NCBI GenBank assembly: GCA_011390385.1 | Contig: JAABSN010000123.1 | Span: forward strand, 1-9,668 | From: Thioalkalivibrio nitratireducens | GTDB taxonomy: Bacteria > Pseudomonadota > Gammaproteobacteria > Ectothiorhodospirales > Ectothiorhodospiraceae | Length of the DNA: 9,668 nucleotides | Direction of reading: 5' to 3' | Shown here: positions 1-7,075 of the stretch, piece by piece | Numbering within the stretch: position 1 is the first letter of the stretch | Layout of the letters: the number at the start of each line of letters is the position of its first letter | Notes under the pieces: generated by a model | What the model saw: the letters and a program-made list of their open reading frames with translations, nothing else | Databases searched by the model: none | Told to the model about the DNA's origin: nothing | Made by a program: the position numbers and the translations under genes

Positions 1-25
1 AAGGCATTGATTCCGTATGCGCCGT

Positions 26-54
26 TTGGATTGCCGCGCTTCGCTCGCAATGAC
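26..54. repeat. Copy of a dispersed palindromic repeat (half element)
   Basis: Positions 26-54 read ttggattgccgcg...cgcaatgac. This 29-base string matches, with one mismatch, the reverse complement of 7861-7889 inside the MITE-like element. The same 'gtcattgcgag...ggcaatccaa' arm is familiar as a dispersed intergenic repeat in many proteobacterial genomes. Here it lies at the window edge, so the partner arm is probably outside the window to the left. Confidence 0.7.
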
Positions 55-100
55 AGGACCCTTTTTTCAGCGTTTCCCTAGCCGCCGCCGTCAATACAAA

Positions 101-128
101 CTTGGCATCACCCTCTTGGCATCACCCT
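101..128. repeat. Perfect 14-bp tandem duplication
   Basis: The 14-base unit cttggcatcaccct occurs at 101-114 and again, identically, at 115-128. It lies in non-coding DNA between the edge repeat and the fhs leader. It is probably a slippage or small duplication event; no function is evident. Confidence 0.85.
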
Positions 129-330
129 GGCAACCCTTGGTAACGACTCTCAGTCTCTTGCTGATGCCTGTCACGCCAGGAATACCAACCGCGCAAGGTT
201 CCAGCGAGCGCAACGAATTACGCCATTGAAACCCGGCAAGGGAACCCTGCAGGCGCGATCCTGATACGGTTCGGCAATATCTTGTGGCACGCTGGAGACG
301 TCGCTTCACAGCAACCTCTCACGCTGCCGC

Positions 331-353
331 GTTCCAGAAACTGCCGCTGGAAC
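331..353. promoter_or_regulatory. Dyad upstream of the sigma-54 promoter (possible activator site)
   Basis: GTTCCAG (331-337), nine bases, then CTGGAAC (347-353) form a perfect 7-bp-arm inverted repeat. Its centre is about 88 bases upstream of the start point expected from the sigma-54 element. That is a usual place for the enhancer of an AAA+ activator, on which sigma-54 promoters depend. The link to the promoter is inferred from position only, and the cognate regulator is not encoded in the window. Confidence 0.35.
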
Positions 354-403
354 ACGGCCTATGGGGAGCTTTAACTTGTATAGCCACCAAACCCGGGGCG
401 CAC

Positions 404-420
404 TGGCACTTCTTTTGCAT
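404..420 (+). promoter_or_regulatory. Sigma-54 (RpoN) -24/-12 promoter
   Basis: TGGCAC (404-409), five bases, then TTGCAT (415-420). The invariant GG (405-406) and GC (417-418) are exactly ten bases apart, as sigma-54 holoenzyme requires, and the hexamers match the TGGCAC-N5-TTGCW consensus without mismatch. It points toward fhs, with an expected start near 430, about 270 bases before the fhs ATG. No other TGGCAC in the window, on either strand, has a correctly spaced GC partner. It implies that fhs is switched by an ATP-dependent enhancer-binding activator, though this DNA does not show which one. Confidence 0.7.
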
Positions 421-698
421 AATACGCAGCGAGGTCGCCAAAAATATCGGATTCCGCTTGCCACGTGTTTCGTTTTGATCCCGATCCATTCATTTCTGTT
501 TCGATCGGATCACGCAGCAACCACGTCGCATGTCAGACCCGTAGCCATGACGATCCTCAGTGTGTCAACCCGTACGGCAGCGTTAACGAGGCAGCCGCCG
601 ACTCTGGCCTGGTTTTCGTTGCCGCACTTGTCCGGATGGGCATCCGCCCACGCCTAAGCCAGTCATTCAGAACAGCATACCGATGAGGCCAACTAACT

Positions 699-2375
699 AT
701 GCGATCAGATATTGAAATTGCCCAAAGTGCGTCGATGGAAAAGATCCAGGAGATCGGCGGCAAACTAGGGATAAACCAGGACCACCTGGAACCCTACGGA
801 CATTACAAGGCGAAGCTTTCACTCGAATTCATCGACTCCCTGAAGGACCGGCCCAACGGCAAGCTGATCCTGACCACGGCGATCAGCCCGACGCCCGCGG
901 GCGAGGGCAAGACCACGACGACCGTGGGGCTCGGGGACGCCCTCAACAGAATCGGCAAGAATGCGATGATTTGCCTGCGCGAGCCGTCTCTCGGGCCGGT
1001 GTTCGGCATGAAGGGCGGGGCCGCGGGTGGTGGCCACAGTCAGGTGGTTCCCATGGAGGACATCAACCTCCACTTCACGGGCGACTTCAATGCCATTGCG
1101 CTGGCCAACAACCTGCTTTCCGCGATGCTGGATAACCATATCCATCACGGGAATGCATTGGACATCGATGTCCGCCGTATCACCTGGAAGCGCGTCGTGG
1201 ACATGAATGATCGCGCGCTCCGCAAGATCACCTGTTCTCTGGGCGGCCCGGGCAATGGCTTCCCTCGCGAAGACGGCTACGACATCGTGGTGGCGTCGGA
1301 GATCATGGCGATCCTCTGTCTGGCAACCTCGCTCAAGGACCTGAAGACGCGTCTGGGTAACATCATCGTCGGGTATACGCGGCAAATGACCGCGGTCCGC
1401 GCCTCTGACCTGAACGCGCACGGCGCGATGGCCGTGCTGCTACGGGACGCAATGAAGCCCAATCTGGTCCAGACACTGGAAAACAACCCTGCCTTCGTGC
1501 ACGGAGGCCCGTTTGCCAATATTGCCCATGGGTGCAATTCGGTGATGGCCACTCAGGCGGCCCTGAAACTGTGCGATTACGTCGTGACCGAAGCCGGCTT
1601 CGGTGCCGACCTGGGCGCCGAGAAATTCATCGACATCAAGTGCCGGAAGGCCGGTCTCCGTCCCGATGTCGTGGTCATCGTTGCGACCATCCGCGCACTC
1701 AAATTCCACGGCGGGGTCGACATCAAGGATCTGAACACGGAAGACCTGGACGCCTTGCGGCGCGGCATGAAGAACCTCGAACGCCATGTCGATAATATTC
1801 GCAACCACTATGGGCTCCCCTGCGTCGTCGGGGTCAATCATTTCACCTTCGATACCGATGCCGAACTCCGTGTCCTCGAAGAAGAGATGCAAGGGCACGA
1901 CACGCCGGTCGTGGTATCGCGGCATTGGGCCGACGGCGGCAAGGGCGCCGAAGCGTTGGCCCAGAAGGTCGTGGAGTTGATCGATAACGGGACCGAGAAC
2001 CGGTTCAGCCTGGTCTACGAGGATGCTCTGCCCCTCTGGGACAAGATCAAGACGGTGGCGACCAAGATCTATGGCGCGGCCGATATCGCTGCTGACGGCA
2101 AAATCCGTGCACAAATCAAGAAGCTGCAAGACGACGGCTTCGGCCACTTCCCCGTGTGTATCGCCAAGACCCAGTACTCGTTCTCTACCGATCCTGGTCT
2201 ACGCGGTGCACCCTCCGGGCACATCGTGACCATCCGCGAGGTTCGGCTGGCGGCGGGGGCGGAATTCATCGTCGCCGTCTGTGGCGATGTGATGACCATG
2301 CCCGGTCTGCCCAAGGTGCCTTCAGCCGTCAAGATCGATCTCGATGAGACCGGTCGCGTCACGGGTCTTTTCTAA
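699..2375 (+). CDS. fhs: Formate--tetrahydrofolate ligase (10-formyl-THF synthetase)
   Basis: Joins formate to tetrahydrofolate with ATP to give 10-formyl-THF in the cytoplasm. This is the entry of formate into folate C1 metabolism, and it is reversible toward ATP and formate. The 558-residue length is the usual one for the single-domain bacterial enzyme. The ATP-binding loop is [10 protein letters not shown] at about residues 64-73. The family signature [19 protein letters not shown] runs from residue 94, and the second conserved block [14 protein letters not shown] from 117. The start codon is supported by the canonical N-terminus MxSDIEIAQ and by GAGG at 685-688, ten bases upstream. It stands alone on the + strand, convergent with the gcvT-like gene, behind a sigma-54 promoter and ahead of a strong terminator. 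No folD is adjacent, so methenyl/methylene-THF interconversion must be encoded elsewhere. The identification is secure. Confidence 0.97.
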   Translation: MRSDIEIAQSASMEKIQEIGGKLGINQDHLEPYGHYKAKLSLEFIDSLKDRPNGKLILTTAISPTPAGEGKTTTTVGLGDALNRIGKNAMICLREPSLGPVFGMKGGAAGGGHSQVVPMEDINLHFTGDFNAIALANNLLSAMLDNHIHHGNALDIDVRRITWKRVVDMNDRALRKITCSLGGPGNGFPREDGYDIVVASEIMAILCLATSLKDLKTRLGNIIVGYTRQMTAVRASDLNAHGAMAVLLRDAMKPNLVQTLENNPAFVHGGPFANIAHGCNSVMATQAALKLCDYVVTEAGFGADLGAEKFIDIKCRKAGLRPDVVVIVATIRALKFHGGVDIKDLNTEDLDALRRGMKNLERHVDNIRNHYGLPCVVGVNHFTFDTDAELRVLEEEMQGHDTPVVVSRHWADGGKGAEALAQKVVELIDNGTENRFSLVYEDALPLWDKIKTVATKIYGAADIAADGKIRAQIKKLQDDGFGHFPVCIAKTQYSFSTDPGLRGAPSGHIVTIREVRLAAGAEFIVAVCGDVMTMPGLPKVPSAVKIDLDETGRVTGLF

Positions 2376-2404
2376 ACACTGTTCTGATCTAAACACTGCT
2401 CTGA
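2371..2404. repeat. 17-bp tandem duplication beginning at the fhs stop codon
   Basis: tctaaacactgttctga (2371-2387) is followed directly by tctaaacactgctctga (2388-2404), a tandem copy with one mismatch. The first copy contains the fhs TAA stop (2373-2375). The duplication therefore leaves the protein unchanged and lengthens the 3' untranslated region. Confidence 0.85.
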
Positions 2405-2618
2405 GCGTCGTCTTCCGGAAGGAAGCGGCGCCACAGCAAAGGCACAGTAAGAGGATACGCCACCGGACGTGCGGGCGGGAGCCCATATGGACTCGCCACG
2501 TGCCTGAGCCGACTCGCGGAAAGCAAACGGCGATTCCTACCGTCGTTTCGCGGATTCCCCCGCGGGTCGGGTGACGACGCTTGCTGATGCCTTGACGGGT
2601 TTTCTCCTCGAGGGGTTT

Positions 2619-2655
2619 CCCCCGCCCCAGCTCCCCCCTGGGGCGGGGGTTTTTT
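2619..2655 (+). terminator. Intrinsic terminator downstream of fhs
   Basis: A perfect 12-bp GC-rich stem, cccccgccccag (2619-2630) with ctggggcggggg (2638-2649), has a 7-base loop and is followed by six T (2650-2655). It is a textbook Rho-independent terminator for rightward transcription. It lies 243 bases after the fhs stop and should protect the convergent gcvT-like gene from read-through. On the - strand the stem is not followed by a T run, so it is not bidirectional by this mechanism. Confidence 0.9.
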
Positions 2656-3084
2656 CGTCACTTGCCATCTTCAGCACAAGCGATTGCGTGGACGAACTAC
2701 AAAGGTCGGCCGACCCGGCTTCAGAGCACGGGGAGGCACAGGTCGAATCCCGTACATGTGACAAATGCCTTGAGAGATGCCCTGCAGCAGCGGCGTTTCT
2801 TTCCCTCGAACACACCCCTTCCAGCGCCCGCGACCCGCAAGCCCTGTTGTCAAGCGTCGAGCCCATTCGCAATCAGCTTGGGCATACGGCTGGTTTCCAT
2901 TGCTGTGACCGACCGCGTCTGTTTCAGAGAGGACGCGGCGAATACCGCCATCGGTCGACCGCCAGCGGCGTAGTCAGGTCATCAACCCCAGGTTCATCTG
3001 TCTGGAAAAGGTCGCAATAGGGCCGATTTGTCGCTCGGAGACACGTTGCGCACGCTATAGCCTGGTCCGCACGTCAGTACGCGG
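2656..3084. other. Convergent intergenic spacer without recognised gene
   Basis: These 430 bases lie between the fhs terminator and the end of the convergent gcvT-like gene. Open frames here (for example 2571-3020 +, 2662-2973 +, 2994-3221 -) have no ribosome binding site or recognisable protein features. One self-complementary 12-mer, ggtcggccgacc (2704-2715), is present. No T-tailed hairpin was found that would terminate leftward transcription from gcvT. Confidence 0.5.
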
Positions 3085-4230
3085 CTATCGAGATCCGGAG
3101 CTTGCCGCAGACGACGCCCGGAATGCACGAGGAAGACGCTTTGCCGGGTCATAAAAGGGTAGCCGTGCCACAACCATCCGCGCGCCATTCGTGGCCGTGA
3201 CGCCGGTTCCCGGCCAGGCATCCTCCATCGTCACCAAGCCCAGACCCAGACCGTGTCCCCAGACCGGGCTGTCGATACGGCTGGTAACCAGAGCGTGCCC
3301 GGGCTGGATCTCCGGCGTGGCATTCGCGACAGGGGGGAGATCCGGTGCGGGAATGGCGCCCCGCTGAGGCAACAGCCCCACCAGCTTCAATGTTTCCCGC
3401 GGGTTCGCCAGATAGCGACGCAGGGCAGCTGCACCCAGAAACCCGGGTAGAACCGGTGGTGCATCCAGCAACCTAGCCAATCCCAGCGTCTGTGGTGTCA
3501 GTCGCCACACCAGCTCGCGCGCGAACAGGATCAATCCCGCCTCGACGCGGAGGGAATCAATGCACTCGAGTCCACACTCCACGACTTCCCCTTGTCTTCC
3601 GGCTTCGACCAGATGGCTCCAGACCGATACCGCGCGCGCGCTGTCGACCAGAATTTCGTATCCCGCCTCTCCCGAATAACCCGCCCGCGCCACCAGAACC
3701 GGCTCACCACGAAGCCGCGCCGAGCGAAAGCCGAAATAGCGCAGGGAGAGAACGTCGTCGTCAAACAACGCCCTCAGGATCGCGTGACTTCCGGGCCCTT
3801 GGAGTGCAAACACCGCATCCCGTCCGGAACGGTCTTCGATCATCACGTCCATCCCCTTCGCCACCCGTTCCAGGTGCGTCAGGTCACTGCGTCGACCGGT
3901 GATGACCCAGTAGCGCCCCTGCCCCAGATCCCAAAGGGTCGCGTCAATATGGACGGTGCCGTCCTCCCGCAATAGCAGGGTATACAGAAACCGGCCCGGC
4001 CGCAGGCGCGCGAGGTTGCGGGTCTGGAGGCGTTCCAGAAACGGCCGTGCCTCTGCCCCGCCGATCTCGAAGCAGCTCATGAAGGAGAAATCGAACAACC
4101 CCGCCCAGCTGCGTGTGGCTTGATGTTCCTGAAAGGGCACGGAAAAACGCAGGGGTGTCACCACGCCCGGCTCCATCTCCACAAGCGGGACACCGCGGTT
4201 CCGTAGGTAGGTATCGAAACCCGTGCTCAT
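3085..4230 (-). CDS. GcvT/DmdA-family THF-dependent aminomethyltransferase homologue
   Basis: 381 residues in the fold of glycine-cleavage T-protein and DMSP demethylase, enzymes that move a methyl or methylene group from an amine or sulfonium substrate to THF. Family landmarks are HQATRSWAGLFDFSFM (about 36-51), LYTLLLREDGTVHID (82-96, with Asp96 aligned to the catalytic Asp of GcvT), LQGPGS (143-148), RAGYSGEAGYEI (182-193), CGLECIDSLRVEAGL (219-233) and a C-terminal LPFYDPAK. Odd points: the usual GGxxDD motif is DGTVHID, and the VVNA segment is VITG, so the substrate pocket differs. The start at 4230 is preferred because AAGGA lies just upstream (4234-4238) and the N-terminus MSTGFDTYLRNRG suits the family; an in-frame ATG at 4317 would add 29 unconserved residues overlapping tauE. 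The gene lies 73 bases behind the TauE-type gene, so the two are probably cotranscribed. With no gcvH or gcvP beside it, it is unlikely to serve glycine cleavage. The family is secure; the substrate is unknown. Confidence 0.88.
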   Translation of the reverse strand: MSTGFDTYLRNRGVPLVEMEPGVVTPLRFSVPFQEHQATRSWAGLFDFSFMSCFEIGGAEARPFLERLQTRNLARLRPGRFLYTLLLREDGTVHIDATLWDLGQGRYWVITGRRSDLTHLERVAKGMDVMIEDRSGRDAVFALQGPGSHAILRALFDDDVLSLRYFGFRSARLRGEPVLVARAGYSGEAGYEILVDSARAVSVWSHLVEAGRQGEVVECGLECIDSLRVEAGLILFARELVWRLTPQTLGLARLLDAPPVLPGFLGAAALRRYLANPRETLKLVGLLPQRGAIPAPDLPPVANATPEIQPGHALVTSRIDSPVWGHGLGLGLVTMEDAWPGTGVTATNGARMVVARLPFYDPAKRLPRAFRASSAASSGSR

Positions 4231-4303
4231 GGGTCCTTGACGGTGAATATCGTGACGGGTCGACCGACGGGCCGACCGGCGGCCCTGCAGCATCCTCGAA
4301 TAG

Positions 4304-5068
4304 TCACCACCACCCAAGCCCTCGGCCCATCAATAACGTCCCCACGATCACACAGACCACCGCGACCAGGCGACGCGCCACCTGGACATTGATCGCGTGC
4401 ACCACGTACACCCCAACGACCACTCCCAGCACCTGCACCAGCATGAGGGGCCATACCAACTGGAAGTGAATCGTTCCGTAGGCGAGATTGCCCAGAGTGC
4501 CTGAGCCAGCCGCAAGGATCTGAATGACCTGGCTGACGCCGATGGTCGCCAGAGTCGGGAATCCGAGCAGAACCATCACCGGTACCGACAAGGCGGGACC
4601 TCCGACACCTGTCAGTCCGGCGCCGAATCCGGAAAAGGCGCCCACACCGAGCAGGAGGATTCGCTGTGCCTTCTTCCGGCCGGCGAACACTGGCCGGGAA
4701 AGGCCCCGCCAATGCGCAAGCGTGTACACGCCGGCAAAAAGGATGATTGCGGCCACAAGAAAGGTGAGTGTGGATGCAGTCGTCTGGGAATTCACATAAG
4801 CCCCGACGAAACCGAACACCAAGGCACCGGCGCATACGGGGACCGCCATACTCCAGTCGATACTCCCCCGGCGCTGAAACATGTAGGTACCCACCACACC
4901 GGTCGCGATGAAGGTCGCCAAGGCCGTGGCCATGGCCTCGTGAACGCTAAGTCCGGCAAGAAGTCCGAGCACAGGCACCAACAACACGCCGCCGATACCC
5001 ACGGCACCGATCAGCGCACCGATACCAAGCGCCGCTACAAGCAGCCAGACCATCGTTAATGCATCCAC
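4304..5068 (-). CDS. TauE/SafE family membrane transporter (anion/sulfite exporter type)
   Basis: A 254-residue, very hydrophobic inner-membrane protein of the TauE/SafE (DUF81) family, which carries sulfite, sulfoacetate and other small anions. It shows the two family half-repeats: GxxxGAVGIGGVLLVPVLGLL at about residues 17-37 and GFGAGLTGVGGPALSVPVMVLLG at 147-169. Each opens a set of about four membrane segments, and the length is normal. The proposed start is GTG at 5068 with GAGG seven bases upstream (5076-5079); ATG at 5053 (MVWLL) is the alternative, with a poorer ribosome site. A longer frame from 5239 would add an improbable polar extension. It is upstream of and probably cotranscribed with the gcvT-like gene, hinting at export of a product such as sulfite or a small acid. 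The transported molecule cannot be told from sequence. Confidence 0.9.
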   Translation of the reverse strand: MDALTMVWLLVAALGIGALIGAVGIGGVLLVPVLGLLAGLSVHEAMATALATFIATGVVGTYMFQRRGSIDWSMAVPVCAGALVFGFVGAYVNSQTTASTLTFLVAAIILFAGVYTLAHWRGLSRPVFAGRKKAQRILLLGVGAFSGFGAGLTGVGGPALSVPVMVLLGFPTLATIGVSQVIQILAAGSGTLGNLAYGTIHFQLVWPLMLVQVLGVVVGVYVVHAINVQVARRLVAVVCVIVGTLLMGRGLGWW

Positions 5069-5079
5069 AACCGCACCTC
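5066..5079 (-). promoter_or_regulatory. Ribosome binding site deciding a GTG start for the TauE-type gene
   Basis: On the - strand GAGG (5079-5076) precedes GTG (5068-5066) by seven bases. The downstream in-frame ATG (5053-5051) has no purine-rich site at a proper distance. This favours GTG as the initiator. Confidence 0.55.
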
Positions 5080-5557
5080 GGCAAATGGGATAGGGTTCGA
5101 GCCGTCGGGCGCCACGAGGTATCCGGTCACTCGGACGAGCATGAGACAGTCCATCCTTGGCGGTGTTGGTGTCCGTGCGTGGCTGGCTCGACGCGCGTAC
5201 ACCCTGGTCCTGAATCGATACATCGTGTCCCCTACCCACGGCAGGGGGTTCCTTGAGACCGAAATCTGGACGGCGATCGTGCCTTACGCTGGCGGAGTCT
5301 GCGGACGGGGTTCAAAGCTCGCTCCGCGTCTCGCGCGGGCTCCCCGGCATCCGCCCGATCTGGCCGTCACGTCAACTCTCGTGGCCCAACCCGCCACTCA
5401 GGAAAATGGGAGGCGTAGGGTGCGAATAGCACAGTGGGTGGCACCGGTCGCAGCCAGGATGCCTGGGGTCCCAGGCCGACCCGATCCGGTGCCAACCAGA
5501 TCTGGATTACCGCACCCTACGCACTCGGACCTCACGTCAAGAGGTTGGCAGTGCCGA
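5069..5557. other. Intergenic region between CNB-protein gene and TauE-type gene
   Basis: About 490 bases without a credible gene. The 277-codon frame on the + strand (5141-5974) is antisense to the CNB gene over much of its length and has no protein features. The stretch contains the 110-bp palindromic element at 5413-5522. No clear sigma-70 promoter for the tauE-gcvT pair was recognised, although the spacing suggests that pair has its own promoter here. Confidence 0.5.
5413..5522. repeat. 110-bp palindromic (REP/MITE-like) intergenic element
   Basis: The ends are perfect 12-bp inverted repeats, gcgtagggtgcg (5413-5424) and cgcaccctacgc (5511-5522). Nested inside are tggcaccgg/ccggtgcca (5439-5447, 5486-5494) and a tight hairpin gcctggg-gt-cccaggc (5461-5476). 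The whole therefore folds into one long imperfect stem. 'gtagggtgcg' ends recur in dispersed repeats of many proteobacteria. It begins about 36 bases after the CNB gene stop and could stabilise or end that transcript, but it lacks a T tail. Confidence 0.75.
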
Positions 5558-6031
5558 TCAACCGGCGGCAAACGACGTGACCTGCCCGTTTATCAACCGA
5601 TTGAGGCGCTTCATTACCAAATAGCCCATCCGCACGTCATCTTCCATCAGGGTCAGCAGGTCCCGCCCTCGGATGGTCAGTACGCTGCAACCCGTCAGGC
5701 AGACCGCGGTTGCCGTGCGCTTGGGAGCACCTTCGACAAGTGCTGCCCAACCGATTACCTGACCCCGATGAATCAGTTCGCCCGCCGATGCACGACGAAC
5801 TCCGTGCCCAACGGTGAACCGGACAATCCCGTCGATCAGAACGTAGAAGTTCTCGGGGCTCTGGCCGAAATGATAGATCTCCGCGCCCGCGCCAAAGTGT
5901 TCCTGACGCGATATCGCAGCGATACTTTCCAGTTGCTTTCCATCAAGGCCGGAGAAGAAATCGGTCAGCTCTAGCAGATCTACACTTCTGATATTCGGTT
6001 TAACCGCGTTCCACATGCGTGCGTCAGCCAT
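5558..6031 (-). CDS. Stand-alone cyclic-nucleotide-binding-domain protein (CRP-like, no HTH)
   Basis: 157 residues, consisting of one CNB (cNMP-binding, CRP/PKA-type) beta-roll. The N-terminal part LLELTDFFSGLDGKQLESIA (about 19-38) is the usual lead helix. HFGAGAEIYHFGQSPENFYVLIDG (46-68) is the first half of the roll. GQVIGWAALVEGAPKRTATA (90-109) is the phosphate-binding cassette, and a C-terminal helix follows. There is no helix-turn-helix domain, so it is not a transcription factor by itself. The cassette keeps Arg105, which would contact the phosphate, but the Glu that normally holds the ribose 2'-OH (Gly-Glu) is Trp96. Binding of cAMP or cGMP is therefore doubtful, and another ligand or a purely structural role is possible. 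It starts 14 bases after the PanB-like stop, so the two are almost certainly one operon. The ribosome site is weak, consistent with translational coupling. Confidence 0.88.
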   Translation of the reverse strand: MADARMWNAVKPNIRSVDLLELTDFFSGLDGKQLESIAAISRQEHFGAGAEIYHFGQSPENFYVLIDGIVRFTVGHGVRRASAGELIHRGQVIGWAALVEGAPKRTATAVCLTGCSVLTIRGRDLLTLMEDDVRMGYLVMKRLNRLINGQVTSFAAG

Positions 6032-6045
6032 TCGTTAGATATTAT

Positions 6046-6933
6046 TTAACCTTTTTTCCAACCCATAAGCTGCCTGAATTTCTCAAGCTCTTCATCACTC
6101 ATGAACACCGAATGCTCAGGGCCAGGATAGGCACGCGAGCGAACGTCATCCATGTAACGAGTATACCCGTCTTCGAGAATCGGGACCAGATCCGTGTAGA
6201 TCTTGGAATGCCGCGGCACATGGGCCTCGTACAGGTGGAACAGGTCGGAACCGATGATGTGCACACCGTCTGCACGGTTGCCCGCACCAAGACTGATCAC
6301 CGGTACCGGCAGGATTTCGGCAAGATATTCGCACACTTCCACGGTGGTCACTTCGCACATGATGGAGAAACATCCGGCATCCACCATCGCCAGCGCATCA
6401 TCAATCAATTCCTTGGCGCGGTCAGCTGTCTTGCCCTGGGCGCGGAAACCGCCGAGCTGGGGCATGCGCATTGGGGTGATCCCGATGTGACCCTGAACCG
6501 GGATGCCAGCCTTCACGATCGCTTCGATGTATTTTGCGTGATGCTGGTTCCCTTCACATTTCATGACTTCGGCGCCGGCGCGTGCCACGAATTGTCCAGC
6601 GTTATCGACCGCCTGCTGGGTCGAAAGATGGAAGCTCATGTAGGGCATGTCAACCATACGCAGACCATACTTCGAGCCGCGGTAAACCGCCTGCGCCATC
6701 ATCATGACTTCTTCAAAACTGACAGAGGTCGTGCTGTCATGGCCGAATAGCACCATACCACCGGTATCGCTGACACAAAGAATATCGACGCCGACACGAT
6801 CACACACGATCGCATTCTCGTAGTCGTACACGGCAATCTGCGTGATCTGCTCGCCTTTCTGCTTCTTCTCCATCAACTGCGGGATGGTGACTTTCTTGCG
6901 CTTTGCTGGCTGAGTGGACTGTTGATCGGACAT
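6046..6933 (-). CDS. PanB-family 3-methyl-2-oxobutanoate hydroxymethyltransferase homologue (divergent)
   Basis: 295 residues of the ketopantoate hydroxymethyltransferase fold, a (beta/alpha)8 Mg-dependent enzyme that adds the methylene of 5,10-methylene-THF to a 2-keto acid. Compared with E. coli PanB from memory, the active-site residues align: Asp56 and Asp95 (metal), Lys125 and Glu127 in MKCEGN, His149 in GHIGITP, and Glu194 in MCEVTT. Conserved blocks GHDST (64-68) and GAGN (216-219) are also present. Unusual changes: VGDS is VSDT, LECVP is MCEVTT, and the DAFGL...PKFVK tail region is DLFHLYEAHVPRHSKIY. It also has a lysine-rich N-terminal extension and a C-terminal EELEKFRQLMGWKKG tail. 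Start: AAGGAG lies nine bases upstream of the ATG (6943-6948). There is no panC or panD nearby; it sits between folB and the CNB gene. It could be the house-keeping PanB, but the changes and context suggest a paralogue acting on a different acceptor. Confidence 0.85.
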   Translation of the reverse strand: MSDQQSTQPAKRKKVTIPQLMEKKQKGEQITQIAVYDYENAIVCDRVGVDILCVSDTGGMVLFGHDSTTSVSFEEVMMMAQAVYRGSKYGLRMVDMPYMSFHLSTQQAVDNAGQFVARAGAEVMKCEGNQHHAKYIEAIVKAGIPVQGHIGITPMRMPQLGGFRAQGKTADRAKELIDDALAMVDAGCFSIMCEVTTVEVCEYLAEILPVPVISLGAGNRADGVHIIGSDLFHLYEAHVPRHSKIYTDLVPILEDGYTRYMDDVRSRAYPGPEHSVFMSDEELEKFRQLMGWKKG

Positions 6934-7032
6934 GTTGATGTACTCCTTGTTCTATAAAGTGAGTCGGCGTGAGCACGCTATGCAGCGGATCTCGAACACA
7001 CTACCTGCAAGTCTTGCGCCACTCATGGATAA

Positions 7033-7063
7033 CCTATATTTTCAACCACTTGGCATTTTCCAA
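7033..7063 (-). promoter_or_regulatory. Weak candidate sigma-70 promoter for the PanB-like/CNB genes
   Basis: On the - strand TTGGAA (7063-7058) is followed after 17 bases by AATATA (7040-7035), with TATAGG overlapping (7038-7033). The match to the -10 consensus is poor. It lies about 100 bases upstream of the PanB-like start and 13 bases downstream of the palindrome at 7076-7106, so the palindrome would be well placed as an activator or repressor site. Confidence 0.25.
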
Positions 7064-7075
7064 CCGCGAGATACT

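Larger units (their letters stand above)
55..698 (+). other. Long intergenic leader upstream of fhs
   Basis: No convincing gene was found in these 640 bases. The short open frames (for example 17-229, 361-657 and 465-686) lack ribosome binding sites and recognisable protein features. The region does hold a 14-bp tandem duplication, a 23-bp dyad at 331-353 and a consensus sigma-54 promoter at 404-420. If that promoter drives fhs, the mRNA has an untranslated leader of roughly 270 bases, which includes an imperfect hairpin near 475-509 (tgatcccgatc against gatcggatca). Confidence 0.6.

Noticed and set aside
285..299. Second TGGCAC (285-290) as another sigma-54 promoter
   Set aside because: Ten bases after the GG the sequence is AC, not GC, so the essential -12 element is missing.
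819..1421. 200-codon open frame on the - strand inside fhs
   Set aside because: It is antisense to a certain fhs gene, has no protein-family features, and is rich in residues expected from high-GC antisense reading.
1440..2147. 235-codon open frame on the - strand inside fhs
   Set aside because: It is a shadow of the fhs reading frame with no ribosome site or recognisable domain.
2742..2758. tRNA-like T-arm string (aggtcgaatccc) suggesting a tRNA gene
   Set aside because: The flanking bases do not form a 5-bp T stem, and no acceptor, D or anticodon stems could be drawn around it.
4227..4835. 202-codon - strand frame overlapping the TauE-type gene
   Set aside because: It is an alternate frame of the TauE-type gene, Arg/Cys/Gly-rich with no domain. 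The other frame carries the clear TauE half-repeats.
5141..5974. 277-codon + strand frame
   Set aside because: It runs through the palindromic element and antisense to the CNB gene, with no domain and no ribosome site.
6019..6750. 243-codon + strand frame antisense to the PanB-like gene
   Set aside because: The opposite frame has the full PanB motif set, and this frame has no recognisable features.
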